Source: Prescottella defluvii (GTDB lineage Bacteria; Actinomycetota; Actinomycetes; Mycobacteriales; Mycobacteriaceae). Taken from it: a DNA stretch of 64,000 nucleotides. Where the stretch lies: the NCBI GenBank assembly GCA_029690005.1, contig CP121458.1, positions 1,364,001-1,428,000 on the forward strand, read 5' to 3'. A program made the position numbers and the translations under genes. Positions 45,084 through 54,889 of the stretch are shown here, piece after piece. Numbering within the stretch: position 1 is the first letter of the stretch; each line of letters begins with the position of its first letter. The notes under the pieces were generated by a model, which saw only the letters and a list, made by a program, of their open reading frames with translations, was not told the origin of the DNA and did no database searches.

Positions 45084-46367
45084 ATGACCATGCTCACGGT
45101 TCTTCCCTCGAAAGCAACCCACCAAGCTCCCAACCCGCTGATCGATGCACAGTCTCAACTGGCTGAGGCAGTGGAATTGCTCGGCTACGACGACGGACTC
45201 TTCACGTTGCTGTCCCAGCCGCGTCGTGAGGTGACGGTGAGCATTCCCCTTCGTCGCGACAACGGTCGCGTCGAAGTCCTCACCGGTCATCGAGTGCAGC
45301 ACAACTTCTCGCGAGGGCCTGCCAAGGGTGGTCTGCGCTTCAGTCCCGATGTGTCGCTCGACGAGGTTCGCGCCTTGGCGATGTGGATGACGTGGAAGTG
45401 CGCACTTCTCGACGTACCCTACGGCGGTGCAAAGGGTGGCGTGAAGATCGATCCGACCCTCTACTCCGATTCGGAGCTCGAGAGGGTCACTCGTCGATAC
45501 ACGAGCGAGATCAGTCCGCTCATCGGCCCGGAACGGGACATCCCGGCACCGGATGTCGGTACCGACGAGCGCACCATGGCGTGGATGATGGACACCTACT
45601 CAGCCCAGCGTGGCCACACGGTCCTCGGGGTGACGACCGGTAAGCCGATCAGTCTCGGTGGGTCCTTGGGTAGGGCAACCGCGACATCCCGCGGGGTAGT
45701 ACACGTCGCGTTGGAGGCGTTGCGCGAGTGCGGAATCGACCCGACACACGCGTCGGCAGCCATCGAGGGATACGGCAAGGTCGGTCGACACGCGGCGCGC
45801 TTTCTGGCGGCCGCCGGCGTTCGGGTCGTCGCGGTGAGCGACATGCATGGCGCCGTCACCCTCGGCGCGGGGCTCGACATCGACTCCCTCGACGCCCACG
45901 TGGACGCCTACGGAACTGTCGCGGGGTTCTCGGGTGCCGAGCAAACGGAACGGGAGTCGATACTGGAACTCCCCGTGGACCTGCTCGTGCCCGCTGCGAT
46001 CGAGGGCACCATCAACGAACGCAACGCCAGTCGCGTTCAGGCTCGTGTGATCGTCGAAGGTGCGAACGGCCCGATCACCAAGGAAGCCGACAAGATCCTG
46101 GCGAACAAGGGCAGCCTGATCGTGCCGGACATCCTTGCCAATGCGGGTGGGGTGATCGTCTCGTACTTCGAATGGGTCCAGGCCAACCAGGCCTACTGGT
46201 GGAGTGTCGACGACGTCGAGGCGCGGCTCGCCGAACGGATGACCTACGCCTGGCGTTCGGTACGCGAGAAGAGTGCTCAGCTCGACGTGCCACTGCGTAC
46301 GGCGGCGACCGCCATCGCGGTCGAGCGCGTCGCGCAAGCGCATCACCAGCGAGGTCTCTACCCGTAG
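45084..46367 (+). CDS. Glu/Leu/Phe/Val-type amino acid dehydrogenase
   Basis: 427 residues of the glutamate dehydrogenase superfamily. The substrate region has GGLRFSPDVSLDEVRALAMWM, the catalytic Lys-containing VPYGGAKGGVKIDP and PAPDVGTDERTMAWMMDTY; the NAD(P) fold begins SAAIEGYGKVGRHAARFL. The late segment VPAAIEGTINERNA and EGANGPIT is typical of GDH. It would release ammonia from glutamate made by the aminotransferase and by hydrolysis of gamma-glutamyl intermediates, or reverse this to recapture ammonia. The ATG at 45084 is preceded by GGAAGGAA. It is the last gene of the cluster on this strand. Confidence 0.9.
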   Translation: MTMLTVLPSKATHQAPNPLIDAQSQLAEAVELLGYDDGLFTLLSQPRREVTVSIPLRRDNGRVEVLTGHRVQHNFSRGPAKGGLRFSPDVSLDEVRALAMWMTWKCALLDVPYGGAKGGVKIDPTLYSDSELERVTRRYTSEISPLIGPERDIPAPDVGTDERTMAWMMDTYSAQRGHTVLGVTTGKPISLGGSLGRATATSRGVVHVALEALRECGIDPTHASAAIEGYGKVGRHAARFLAAAGVRVVAVSDMHGAVTLGAGLDIDSLDAHVDAYGTVAGFSGAEQTERESILELPVDLLVPAAIEGTINERNASRVQARVIVEGANGPITKEADKILANKGSLIVPDILANAGGVIVSYFEWVQANQAYWWSVDDVEARLAERMTYAWRSVREKSAQLDVPLRTAATAIAVERVAQAHHQRGLYP

Positions 46368-46387
46368 ATCACGAGGTGTCCCGCGTT

Positions 46388-46449
46388 CGGGCGGACTGGT
46401 GACGGTCCCGAAGACGACAGTCAGCAATTACCGACGGGCCGTCCGCCCG
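46388..46449. terminator. Possible bidirectional terminator
   Basis: CGGGCGGAC and GTCCGCCCG separated by 44 bases, between the converging dehydrogenase and POT transporter genes. The long loop lowers certainty. Confidence 0.35.
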
Positions 46450-46507
46450 ACGCGGCGACACAACTGTGCAGAGTCACGCACCGACTACGCATGTTCAGGG
46501 ACGGGCC

Positions 46508-47980
46508 CTAGTGCACCCCGCGCATGAGCTTCCGGATCCACGGTGACATCACCGCGATCAGGACGCCGATGCCGATCGAGGCCAGGCCGACGGTCGCGAA
46601 GTACGACACCTCGTGGTCCGGGCTGTAGTAGCCCGACAGCGTGCCCGCGAGGCTCGACCCGAGCGCGACCGACAGGAAGAACAGCGCGACCATCTGGGTG
46701 TGGAAGGCGGCGGGCGCCAGCTTGGTCGACAGGGACAGTCCCACCGGCGACAGCAGCAGTTCGGCGAACGTGAACATCAGCAGGATGCCGGCGAGGCCGA
46801 GCAGTGGGGCGCTGTTCGCACCGCCGCCGGACATCGGGATGAAGCACAGGAACGCGACGCCCATGATGCCGGTGCCGAGCGCGAACTTGATCGGCGACGA
46901 CGGCTGGCGCTTGCCGAGCTTCGTCCACGCGGCCGCGAACACACCGGCGAAGATGATGATGAACACCGGGTTGATCGACTGCACCCACGTGGGTGGGAAT
47001 TCCCACCCGAACAGGTTGCGGTCCAGGCGCTCGTCGGCGTAGATCGCGACGGTCGTGAACTGCTGCTGGAACAGCGACCAGAAGACGGCGCTCGCGATGA
47101 ACATCGGGATGAACGCGACCACCCGGCTGCGCTCCTGCGCGGTGATCCGGCTGCTGGTGAGGATGACCGCGAAGTACGCGATCGCGGCGATGACCGTGAG
47201 CGTGACGACGATCGTGGACAGATGCTCGGTGGTGATGACCCCGGTCAGTGCCAGCGCGGCAACCACGACGACGGCGACGACAGCCAACACCGCCATCCGC
47301 GGTCGGTCGGCGGCCGGGAGCGGGTTGGGCACACGCGAGCCGATCCCGTTGAGGCGGCGTCGGCCCAGGGTGTACTGGATCAGGCCCAGCGCCATTCCGA
47401 TCGCGGCGAGCCCGAAGCCCACGTGGAAGCCCCAGTTCTTCTGCGCCCACCCCGTCAGCAGCGGACCGAGCAGGCCGCCCAGGTTGATACCCATGTAGAA
47501 GATCGAGAACCCGGCGTCGCGTCGCTGGTCGTCCGGTGCGTAGAGGTCACCGACCAGGGAGGTGGCGTTCGCCTTCAACCCGCCGCTGCCGAACGCGATC
47601 ATGACCAGACCGACGCCCACCCCAGCCAGACCCGGAAGCAGCGCGAGGCAGATGTGACCCAGCATGACCAGGCACGCGCTGTAGAAGAGAGTGCGTTCGG
47701 AACCGAGGATCCGGTCCGCTACCCACGCGCCGACGATGGTCGACAGGTAGACGGTGCCGCCGTACGCGCCGACGATACTCGTGGCGGACGCCAGGTCCAG
47801 GCCGAGTCCGCCCTGCTCAGCGGTGTAGTACAGGTAGTACAGCAGGATGCCCTGCATGCCGTAGAACGAGAAACGTTCCCACATCTCCACCCCGAACAGG
47901 TTCGCCAGCGCGAACGGCTGCCCGAAGAAGCCGCGGTCGGAAGAGGTGGTAGAGGGCAGTTGTTCGACTCGCGAACTCAT
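46508..47980 (-). CDS. POT-family (proton-dependent oligopeptide) transporter
   Basis: A 490-residue, roughly 14-helix transporter. N-terminal WERFSFYGMQGILLYYL carries the ExxER-like family signature, followed by FYMGINLGGLLGPLLTG, the classic PTR2 motif. It imports di- and tripeptides with protons. Start MSSRVEQLPS at 47980. Part of its 3' end recurs as a remnant at 17585-17675. A DUF3054-type membrane protein gene follows upstream on the same strand, about 80 bases away. Confidence 0.92.
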   Translation of the reverse strand: MSSRVEQLPSTTSSDRGFFGQPFALANLFGVEMWERFSFYGMQGILLYYLYYTAEQGGLGLDLASATSIVGAYGGTVYLSTIVGAWVADRILGSERTLFYSACLVMLGHICLALLPGLAGVGVGLVMIAFGSGGLKANATSLVGDLYAPDDQRRDAGFSIFYMGINLGGLLGPLLTGWAQKNWGFHVGFGLAAIGMALGLIQYTLGRRRLNGIGSRVPNPLPAADRPRMAVLAVVAVVVVAALALTGVITTEHLSTIVVTLTVIAAIAYFAVILTSSRITAQERSRVVAFIPMFIASAVFWSLFQQQFTTVAIYADERLDRNLFGWEFPPTWVQSINPVFIIIFAGVFAAAWTKLGKRQPSSPIKFALGTGIMGVAFLCFIPMSGGGANSAPLLGLAGILLMFTFAELLLSPVGLSLSTKLAPAAFHTQMVALFFLSVALGSSLAGTLSGYYSPDHEVSYFATVGLASIGIGVLIAVMSPWIRKLMRGVH

Positions 47981-48058
47981 GGGTACTCCGGGGACTGTCG
48001 TGTCGTGCAGGCAGCAGGCAGCGGCCCGCTGCAGGTGTAGCGATAAGGAGTGGGAACG

Positions 48059-48448
48059 TCAGGCGAGAGGCCGACGCGACCGCCGGGTCTGATACAACGC
48101 CCGCCATCCGATGAGGAACAGGGCGAGGAACGACGCCGCGACCAGGATAAAGGAGAACGCGGTGCCCTGGCCCACCAGCACCCGCATCAGCATTCCGAAC
48201 ACCAGCGCCGACGCCCACACGACGACGCCCGTCGGGACCGTCAGCCGCGGATCGAACTTGTCGCGGTAGAGCGCGAGTGTGATGAGCCAGCCGGCGGCGA
48301 CACCGAAGAGGAACGGCCACGCCGTGGTCAGAAGCCCTCCGATGCTGGCGGCCTCCTCGTGGCTGCTTCTGCCGGCCGCGGCGAAGGCGAGCACGAGCAG
48401 AACGTCGATCACGGCGGCGGGGAGGTACTTCTTCACGACGACCACCAT
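48059..48448 (-). CDS. DUF3054-type small membrane protein
   Basis: 129 residues with four predicted helices; DVLLVLAFAAAGRSSHEE near the N-terminus and WPFLFGVAAGW identify the DUF3054 family found in many actinobacteria. The function is unknown. The start is placed at ATG 48448, with YLPAAVIDV following a Lys-Lys pair; a GTG a few codons later is possible. It precedes the POT gene on the same strand and might be co-transcribed with it. Confidence 0.75.
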   Translation of the reverse strand: MVVVVKKYLPAAVIDVLLVLAFAAAGRSSHEEAASIGGLLTTAWPFLFGVAAGWLITLALYRDKFDPRLTVPTGVVVWASALVFGMLMRVLVGQGTAFSFILVAASFLALFLIGWRALYQTRRSRRPLA

Positions 48449-48545
48449 ATGCCGCTCCCCGCTGCGGGATGACGAACCCGGCCCGAGGTACGCCGATGCC
48501 CCCGCCGACCTGGGCAATCGGGGCGGGGGCGGTGGACGCGCCGGA

Positions 48546-48977
48546 TCAGTCCCGGACGAGCGGCATGATCGCGCGTACCCGGGCGTCGCGCAGGTACAGC
48601 CCGCCCCACACGAAGATGCCGACGTACACCGGGGACAGGATCGTCGACAGCAGCGGCTGCTCGGTCAGGATGTTGCACGCGACCGCCCCGCCGAGATACC
48701 CGGTGAGCAGCACCGCACCGAGAATCGACGTGACCGGCACCAGGTACAGCGCCAAGCACGCGAGCATCACCACACCCATGATGTACGGCGCATAGTCGGG
48801 GAAGCCGTACTCGGTCATCGAGTCGCGGACCGGTTGGATGTTCGCGAGGTGGATGCCGGCGTCGAACAGCAGGAAGGCCACCACCAGGCCGGTGACGACG
48901 CGTCCGACGAGTCGGGCCCGCGGCGACACGGTGGCGGCGGTCGGGCTGGTGTGGGTGTGGGGGACTGCGGTGGTCAT
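48546..48977 (-). CDS. DoxX-like small membrane protein
   Basis: 143 residues with a short polar N-terminus and four helices. LLFDAGIHLANIQPVRDSMTEYGFP carries the DoxX/DUF4260-like pattern of an intramembrane Asp/His followed by a Tyr-Gly-Pro loop. The family is a loosely defined quinone- or thiosulfate-related membrane group; no function can be assigned. It is divergent from the phospholipase C gene, with about 180 bases between starts. Confidence 0.68.
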   Translation of the reverse strand: MTTAVPHTHTSPTAATVSPRARLVGRVVTGLVVAFLLFDAGIHLANIQPVRDSMTEYGFPDYAPYIMGVVMLACLALYLVPVTSILGAVLLTGYLGGAVACNILTEQPLLSTILSPVYVGIFVWGGLYLRDARVRAIMPLVRD

Positions 48978-49160
48978 GGCGCGCTCCGTTCCTCTGGCCG
49001 CTCCGCGCCCGATGCGCGGAGCCTTTGCCGTACAGACCGGTCCTCTGCTCGAAACTCATCATCCGCGTCGTCGAAGGTGGCGAATCCGCCTCCGGCCGTT
49101 CGCTCCTTCGATACCCTCCGCGGAACCGTGTCCCGATCTGCCTGTCGGAGAGGCCCAGAC

Positions 49161-51333
49161 ATGACGTTCGAGATGTCCCGACGCCGGTTCATGGCTCTCG
49201 GTGCGGGTGCCGTGGGAGTCGCCGCCGTCGGATCGCTGCTGCCGCCGTCGCTGCAGGCCGCGCTCGCCTCACCGGTGCCGCCGGGCGGACTCGACTCGAT
49301 CGAACACGTCGTGCTGCTGATGCAGGAGAACCGCGCCTTCGACCACTACTTCGGGACGCTCCGCGGCGTGCGGGGATTCGGTGACCCCAACGCGCTGACG
49401 CTGCGCACCGGCCGGACCGTGTACGAGCAGCCGGACCGGGAATCGGTCGTCGTGCCGTACCCGATCCGGGAGGCGGCGAGGGCGCAGCGGATGGACAAGG
49501 AGAACGTCGACTCACTCGATCACGAGTGGGTCGGCGGGCAGGCCGCGGTCGCCGGCGGCTGGCACGACGGCTGGATCCCGGCCAAGACGGCCGCGACGAT
49601 GGCGCACTACGACCGGCAGGACATCCCGTTCCAATTCGAACTCGCCGAGTCGTTCACGGTGTGCGACGCCTACCACTGCTCGGTGCCCACCTCGACCTCC
49701 CCGAATCGCAACTACTGGTTCACCGGTTACACCGGGTTCGAGCCGGACGGCTCGCGCGTGGTCACCGACGACGCGTACATGCCGTGGCACCCGGCTACAC
49801 GTGGACCACCGTCGCCGAGCGGCTCGAGGCGGCCGGTGTGGGCTGGCGGGCCTACCAGGAGTGGGACAACTTCACCGACAACAATCTCGAATACTTCGTC
49901 CGGTTCAAGCAGGTTGTCCACGCGCTGCTCGGGCACCCGGTGCTGGTGCCGTACCAGTTCACGACGCTGGCGGCGTTCTACGCGGCGCTGCCGATGCTGC
50001 CCCGGACATCCAGAACGCGCTGTTGCGCGCACTCGACGAGGGCGTCCAGCGGCTCGACGGCCCCGACCGGCGGCTCTACGACCGCGCGCTCCGCCGCGAG
50101 CGGCCCGGCACGCTCGCCGACGCGTTCCGCGCCGACGTCGAAGCACGGACGCTCCCGCAGGTCTCGTACATCGTCCCGTCCGCGGTGGACTCCGAGCACC
50201 CGATGGAGTCGTCGCCCGCGGCGAGCGCGACACTGGTCTACAAGATCCTCGACGCCGCCGCATCCGATCCCGAAACCTGGTCGAAGACAGCGATATTCCT
50301 CAACTTCGACGAGAACGACGGCTACTACGACCACGTGCCGCCGCCGCTGCCGCCGCGGGACGTCCTCGACGAATACGTCGGTGACAAGCCGCTCGGGCTG
50401 GGCCCGCGGGTGCCGATGACGGTGGTCTCGCCGTGGACCGTCGGCGGGTACGTGTGCTCGCAGGTGTTCGACCACACCTCGGTCACTCGGTTCCTCGAAA
50501 AGCGGTTCGGGTTCACCCAGCCGGAGATCAGCGGGTGGCGGCGCACCGTCGCAGGCGATCTGACGTCGGCGTTCGACTTCGCCACCCCGCGGGCCCGGCC
50601 GCGGCTCACCCCGCCGCCGCCGGCGCCGCCGCTCACCCCGCGCTGGAAGCCCGCGCCGCCGGAGCAGCAGCGGATGCCGTTGCAGGAGAGCGGAACCCGG
50701 CCGGCGCGGGCGCTGCCCTATCAGCCGGACGCGGACGTCTCATTCGATGCCGCGGCTCGGGAGCTGTCGGTGCGCCTGCGCAATTCGGGGGCCGAGAGCG
50801 CTCACCTGGCGCTGTACCCGTACGCGCGGGAGTTCGAGCTGCCGCGGCACTACGACGTCCTCGGTGATCAGGCTGACGCGGTTCCGGTGCCGGGGGAGCG
50901 CTACGACCTCACGATGCTGGGCCCCAACGGTTTCCGGCGGGAGTTCGCGGGATCGACGACTGGTCCCGGGGCTGCTGTGCACGTGAGCACGACGGTGCAC
51001 GCGGCGAGTCGGACGGTGCGGGTGACCGTGACCAACCACGGTGCGGGTGCCGTGACGGCCGAGTTGGCGGGGGGCTCAGCGTCGCTCGCGGCGGGCACCG
51101 AACGGACGTGGACGGTGTCGTCGCAGCACGGTTGGTACGACGCGTCCCTCACGCTAGGCGAGGACCCGACGTTCCGGCGTCGGTGGATGGGACACGTCGA
51201 GAACGGAGCCGAGAGCGTGAGCCGGCCGTCGATCGAGGTGGCTGCCACCGGCGACCTGACGCTGCTGCCCCAGCCGCCGCAGCCGTCGGGGACCGGATCG
51301 CTGTCCTTGCCGCCAGGAAGTCACGGGTCATAG
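49161..51333 (+). CDS. Tat-exported phosphocholine-specific phospholipase C (two frameshifts)
   Basis: About 724 residues. The N-terminus SRRRFMALGAGAVGVAAVGS is a twin-arginine signal. The catalytic phosphoesterase domain starts LDSIEHVVLLMQENRAFDHYFG and includes DAYHCSVPTSTSPNRNYW and LNFDENDGYYDHVPPP, which hold metal and nucleophile-region residues. The C-terminal 250 residues form the two DUF756 beta domains of this enzyme class. Frameshifts near 49795 and 50005 each reflect one missing C. It hydrolyses phosphatidylcholine or sphingomyelin outside the cell, giving phosphate and choline. A hairpin follows immediately. Confidence 0.9.
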
Positions 51334-51335
51334 AT

Positions 51336-51378
51336 ACGCACCCGCTGCGACCGGGGGAGGTGGCCGCAGCGGGTGCGT
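51336..51378. terminator. Hairpin terminator between phospholipase C and YceI genes
   Basis: A perfect 14-bp stem (ACGCACCCGCTGCG and complement) with a 15-base loop, between converging genes. Confidence 0.78.
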
Positions 51379-51395
51379 TGTCGGTGCGAGACCGA

Positions 51396-51949
51396 TCAGG
51401 CCTGGAGACCGGCCTCGATCTCGAGGTTGATGGTGATCTTGTCGCCGACCACGGCGCCGCCACCCTCGAGCGGCATCTCGATGCTGATGCCGAAGTCCTT
51501 GCGGTTGATGGTGGTGGTGGCCTCGAAACCGGCGACGGGGCCGTTGCCCATGCCCGGGTTGACGCCCAGGAACTCGAGTGCGAGCTCGACCGGCTTGGTC
51601 ACTCCGTGGAGCGTGAACTCGCCCTCGACGACGAAGTTCGAGCCGGCCGGACGCACTGCGGTGGAGACGAACTTGGCCGTCGGGAACTGCTCGACGTCGA
51701 AGAAGTCGGCCGACTTGATGTGGCCGTCGCGCTGCTCGTTGTTGGTGTCGATGGACGCGACCTGGATGTCGGCCTGCACGGACGGGTGCCGTCCTCGGCG
51801 ACCGTGATGGAGCCGGTGAAGTCGTTGAACGTGCCACGGACCTTGCTCACCACGAGGTGCCGGACCACGAATCCGACAGTCGAGTGAGTGGGGTCGATGG
51901 CCCAGGTGCCGGCGGTGAGGTTCGGAAGGGTGGTGGCGGCGGTGGTCAT
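51396..51949 (-). CDS. YceI-family lipid-binding protein (one frameshift)
   Basis: About 184 residues of the YceI beta-barrel family, which binds polyprenoid lipids. Visible: GTWAIDPTHSTVGFVVRHLV at the N-terminus, RGTFNDFTGSI, a KSADFFDVEQFPTAKFVS core and the FTLHGVTKPVELALEF strand. No signal peptide is seen, so it is cytoplasmic here. A missing C near 51787 breaks the frame; restored, it reads EDGTPSVQADIQVASI. ATG at 51949. It is divergent from the alcohol dehydrogenase gene at 52265, with a CRP-like site between. Confidence 0.87.
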
Positions 51950-52031
51950 GTGCACTCCCAGAGGAAAGTAGTTGAAACTTCAAAGACTGTGATTACAACG
52001 GTCGCACCGCCGCCGCCATTCCGCAACCGAA

Positions 52032-52047
52032 AGTGACCTCGGTCACA
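52032..52047. promoter_or_regulatory. CRP/GlxR-like binding site
   Basis: AGTGACCTCGGTCACA fits the CRP-type consensus TGTGA-N6-TCACA with one mismatch. It lies 83 bases before the YceI start and 218 before the ADH start. Confidence 0.5.
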
Positions 52048-52264
52048 CTGCGCTGAGAACCTGCCGATCGCGTCCGGGCCTCGCGGGGAGCGTGATCGAA
52101 AGCTGTCCGGTTCACCCGCGGGCCGAAGAAGTGCTCCTCCCGATCGGTAAGCGCGACTTATCGATCGGCGGCAGAAAGTACCTGGACTTCTCCGAGAACC
52201 CGATGCGATTGTTGTCTGCATCACGTCGGAATCGATACCGGTCTCGAACACGGGAGTTTCAAGA

Positions 52265-53323
52265 ATGAAAGCAGCGCGCTACCACGGAGTTGGGGATATC
52301 CGTTTCGAAGATATCCCAGAACCTATTGCAGGTCCGGGTCAGGTAAAAGTTCGGGTTCATTTCAACGGCCTGTGCGGAAGTGATCTGCACGAGTACTACC
52401 ACGCGCCCATGATGGCGCCGATCACGCCGCATCCACTGACCGGGGTGAGCGTCCCCGTCGTCCTCGGTCACGAGTTTTCCGGCGAGATCGTAGCGATGGG
52501 TTCAGGGGTCGACGGGTTGTCGGTCGGCGACGCTGTGGCGGTGGAACCCACCGTCAACTGCCGACGATGCGCGGCCTGTCTGGCCGGCTCGTACAACCTC
52601 TGCAGCAGCATCGCTGCAGTCGGCTACAGCTGGGCGGGCGGGGGTGGACTCGGACAGTACGCGGTGGTCGACGCCGATCACGTCTATCGGCTTCCCGACG
52701 GGATGAGCACCCGAGAGGGAGCGTTGATCGAACCCCTCGCCGTGGCCCTGCACGCCGTGCACCGTGGCGATGTGGCTCCGGGAGACAGTGTCGCGGTCCA
52801 CGGGGCCGGTCCCATCGGAATCGGGGTATTCCTGGCGTTGCGGGCCAAGGGCATCGAGGACATCACCGTGATCGAACCGTCCGAGGCCCGGCGCGCCGCG
52901 ATCGAAGCGGTCGGAGCGACGAAGATCATCGATCCCCGGGAAACGGATGTCGTCGCGGAATTGCGCGCGAGTACCGACGGAGCCGGTGTCAACAGGTCTT
53001 TCGAGACTGCCGGCGTGCCCGCCACCTTCCTCAATGCAGTCCGCTCGACCGCCGGACACGGCCGAGTCGTGGTCGTCGCGGTGCACCAGCGGCCGGTCGA
53101 GTTCAATCCCACCGAGATCCTGTTCAGCGAGTGCGAGATCGTCGGCTCCATCGCATACTGCCGCGACTACCCGGAAGCCATCGAGTTCATGGATCGGGGG
53201 GCGTATCCGCTGGACAGTTGGGTGGAGACGATCGCGTTCGAGGACCTCATCACCGACGGATTCGGCCCGCTCCGGGACCAGACAGCCATCAAGATCCTGG
53301 TCGACATGACCGCGGTCGACTGA
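52265..53323 (+). CDS. Zinc alcohol dehydrogenase, 2,3-butanediol dehydrogenase-like
   Basis: 352 residues. Catalytic zinc residues are in NGLCGSDLHEYYH and GHEFSGEIV, structural zinc cysteines in CRRCAACLAGSYNLC, and the NAD fold in AVHGAGPIGIGVFLALRAKG. EPLAVALHAV and the HEYY segment match butanediol/acetoin-type dehydrogenases. It starts at ATG 52265 and is followed 38 bases later by a cupin oxygenase gene, probably in one operon. I infer oxidation of a secondary alcohol to a ketone or diketone that the cupin enzyme then cleaves. Confidence 0.87.
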   Translation: MKAARYHGVGDIRFEDIPEPIAGPGQVKVRVHFNGLCGSDLHEYYHAPMMAPITPHPLTGVSVPVVLGHEFSGEIVAMGSGVDGLSVGDAVAVEPTVNCRRCAACLAGSYNLCSSIAAVGYSWAGGGGLGQYAVVDADHVYRLPDGMSTREGALIEPLAVALHAVHRGDVAPGDSVAVHGAGPIGIGVFLALRAKGIEDITVIEPSEARRAAIEAVGATKIIDPRETDVVAELRASTDGAGVNRSFETAGVPATFLNAVRSTAGHGRVVVVAVHQRPVEFNPTEILFSECEIVGSIAYCRDYPEAIEFMDRGAYPLDSWVETIAFEDLITDGFGPLRDQTAIKILVDMTAVD

Positions 53324-53361
53324 CGGATCCGACCCCCCAACGGAACAGAAAGAGAAAACCC

Positions 53362-53895
53362 ATGACTGCTGCCTCGAACCTCGGACCGACATTCTGGATG
53401 ACCAACCCCGGCGTCACGCCGAAGGGTGCAAGAAAGGAATTCGTCAACCCCGACGACATTCCGTGGACCGACTGGCTGATGCCGGGAACGCAATTCAAGC
53501 TGTTGTACTGCAACCTCGTGTCCGGCGCTTTCACGCTCATTCTGAAAGTTGATCCCGGCACTGTTGCCACTCCGCATTGGCATATGGGAAATGTGCAGGC
53601 ATACCTACTGGAAGGCGGATTCCATTACGAGGAGGACGATCCCGGCATGGCGGGGATGTACACCTGCGAGGTCGCCGGTGCCGTGCACACGCCGATCGCC
53701 CCGGACGGCTGCGTCATGATCGCCATGGTCGAGGGCCCGATCGCCGGCTACCTGCCGGATGGCGGACTCGCGGTCGTCGCCGACGCCCGACTGCACTACT
53801 ACATGGCGCGTGACAACGACGCCGTCGGGCACACCCAGCTCGTCGACTATGCCACCGATCCGTCTCAGGACATGCACGTCAAGGCCATCGGGTAG
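53362..53895 (+). CDS. Cupin oxygenase-like protein, acetylacetone/dihydroxyacetophenone dioxygenase family (first copy)
   Basis: 177 residues, a single beta-barrel cupin. The first metal motif is HWHMGNVQAYLLEGGFHYEE and the second ligand region AVHTPIAPDG. DIPWTDWLMPGTQFKLLYCN before the barrel is shared with the second cupin at 55899-56483 (DIPWTPFPMPGTSFKLLNIN). The family contains C-C bond-cleaving non-heme iron dioxygenases such as Dke1 and 2,4'-dihydroxyacetophenone dioxygenase, and also ChrR-like sensors. It follows the alcohol dehydrogenase gene and precedes a LysR gene. Substrate unknown. Confidence 0.78.
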   Translation: MTAASNLGPTFWMTNPGVTPKGARKEFVNPDDIPWTDWLMPGTQFKLLYCNLVSGAFTLILKVDPGTVATPHWHMGNVQAYLLEGGFHYEEDDPGMAGMYTCEVAGAVHTPIAPDGCVMIAMVEGPIAGYLPDGGLAVVADARLHYYMARDNDAVGHTQLVDYATDPSQDMHVKAIG

Positions 53896-53952
53896 CCGCC
53901 GAATCGGCTAGCCTGACACCCAATTCTCAACCGATGGCGCGCGAGGTGAAGC

Positions 53953-54861
53953 ATGTATGTCCCGCCGCAGGCTCTTCGATGTTTCCTCGCCGTGGCGGAC
54001 GAGCTGCACTTCGGACGCGCCGCCACACTGCTACACATGACCGGACCGGCGCTCAGTCAGCAGGTGTCCCGGTTGGAGAAGGACCTGCATTTCCTGCTCT
54101 TCGAACGCAACTCGCGACACGTCGAGCTGACCGAAGCCGGACGTGCGCTGATCCCGCAGGCACGTGCAGTCGTGGCCGCCAACGAGACCCTTCTGCGGTG
54201 GCGTGAATCGGTCCGTCTGGGCCGTCGCGGCATCGACATCGGGTTCATGGCAACCGGTGCCGGTCTGCTCACGACTGCCGTGGTGGATCGGCTCCGCACT
54301 GCCGATCCGGATCTGCACGTGAAGTTGCACCACCTCGAGTGGAGCGAACAACTGGCTCCACTGCTGGCCGGCGACATCGACGCAGTCTTCGTTCGGGAAC
54401 CGTTTCCTGCCGAGGGAGTTCGACGCCGGCGAATTCTGTCCGAGCGACGGGTGGCCGTGCTTGCCCACGACCACCCGTTGGCCACTCGGGAGTCGATCCG
54501 GTTCGCCGAGATCGAGTCGGAGCCGTTCATCAGCAGCAGCGGCGGGCCGCCGGAATGGACCGACTTCTGGATGGTGAACCCGCGGCCGGACGGTACACGC
54601 GCTGAACCGAGTCTTGCAGTGTCGACCGTGGAAGAACTCCTCGAAGCGGTCGCCGCCGGCGCAGGGGTCACCACCACGCCGGAGTCGCTGCCTTCGTACT
54701 ACCGCCACCCGCTGGTCAGCTTCGTGCCCATCGACGACATCAGCCCGAGCGTGGTCACCCTGTGCACGTTGGAAGGCAACCGAAGGCCGGAGCTGGCAAC
54801 GCTCCAGGATGCGATCGGCCAGGCCTTTCGCCAAGTAGCACTCGAACCGCCGGCGGAGTGA
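53953..54861 (+). CDS. LysR-family regulator (first)
   Basis: 302 residues. The N-terminal helix-turn-helix reads LRCFLAVADELHFGRAATLLHM and ALSQQVSRLEKDLHFLLFER; residues 90-290 form the periplasmic-binding-protein-like effector domain. FISSSGGPPEWTDFWMVNPRPDGT is also found in modified form in the opposing LysR (WRNWWSIDPRPDGT), so the two are paralogues. It is probably translated with the ADH-cupin unit and regulates it, and is convergent with the second LysR gene. Confidence 0.9.
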   Translation: MYVPPQALRCFLAVADELHFGRAATLLHMTGPALSQQVSRLEKDLHFLLFERNSRHVELTEAGRALIPQARAVVAANETLLRWRESVRLGRRGIDIGFMATGAGLLTTAVVDRLRTADPDLHVKLHHLEWSEQLAPLLAGDIDAVFVREPFPAEGVRRRRILSERRVAVLAHDHPLATRESIRFAEIESEPFISSSGGPPEWTDFWMVNPRPDGTRAEPSLAVSTVEELLEAVAAGAGVTTTPESLPSYYRHPLVSFVPIDDISPSVVTLCTLEGNRRPELATLQDAIGQAFRQVALEPPAE

Positions 54862-54889
54862 AGCCTGATACGGAACGCCGCCCTCCGGA

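Noticed and set aside
52290-52320. Inverted GATATC words at the start of the butanediol dehydrogenase-like gene
   Set aside because: They fall on codons for conserved residues (GDIRFEDIPEP), so coding constraint explains them.
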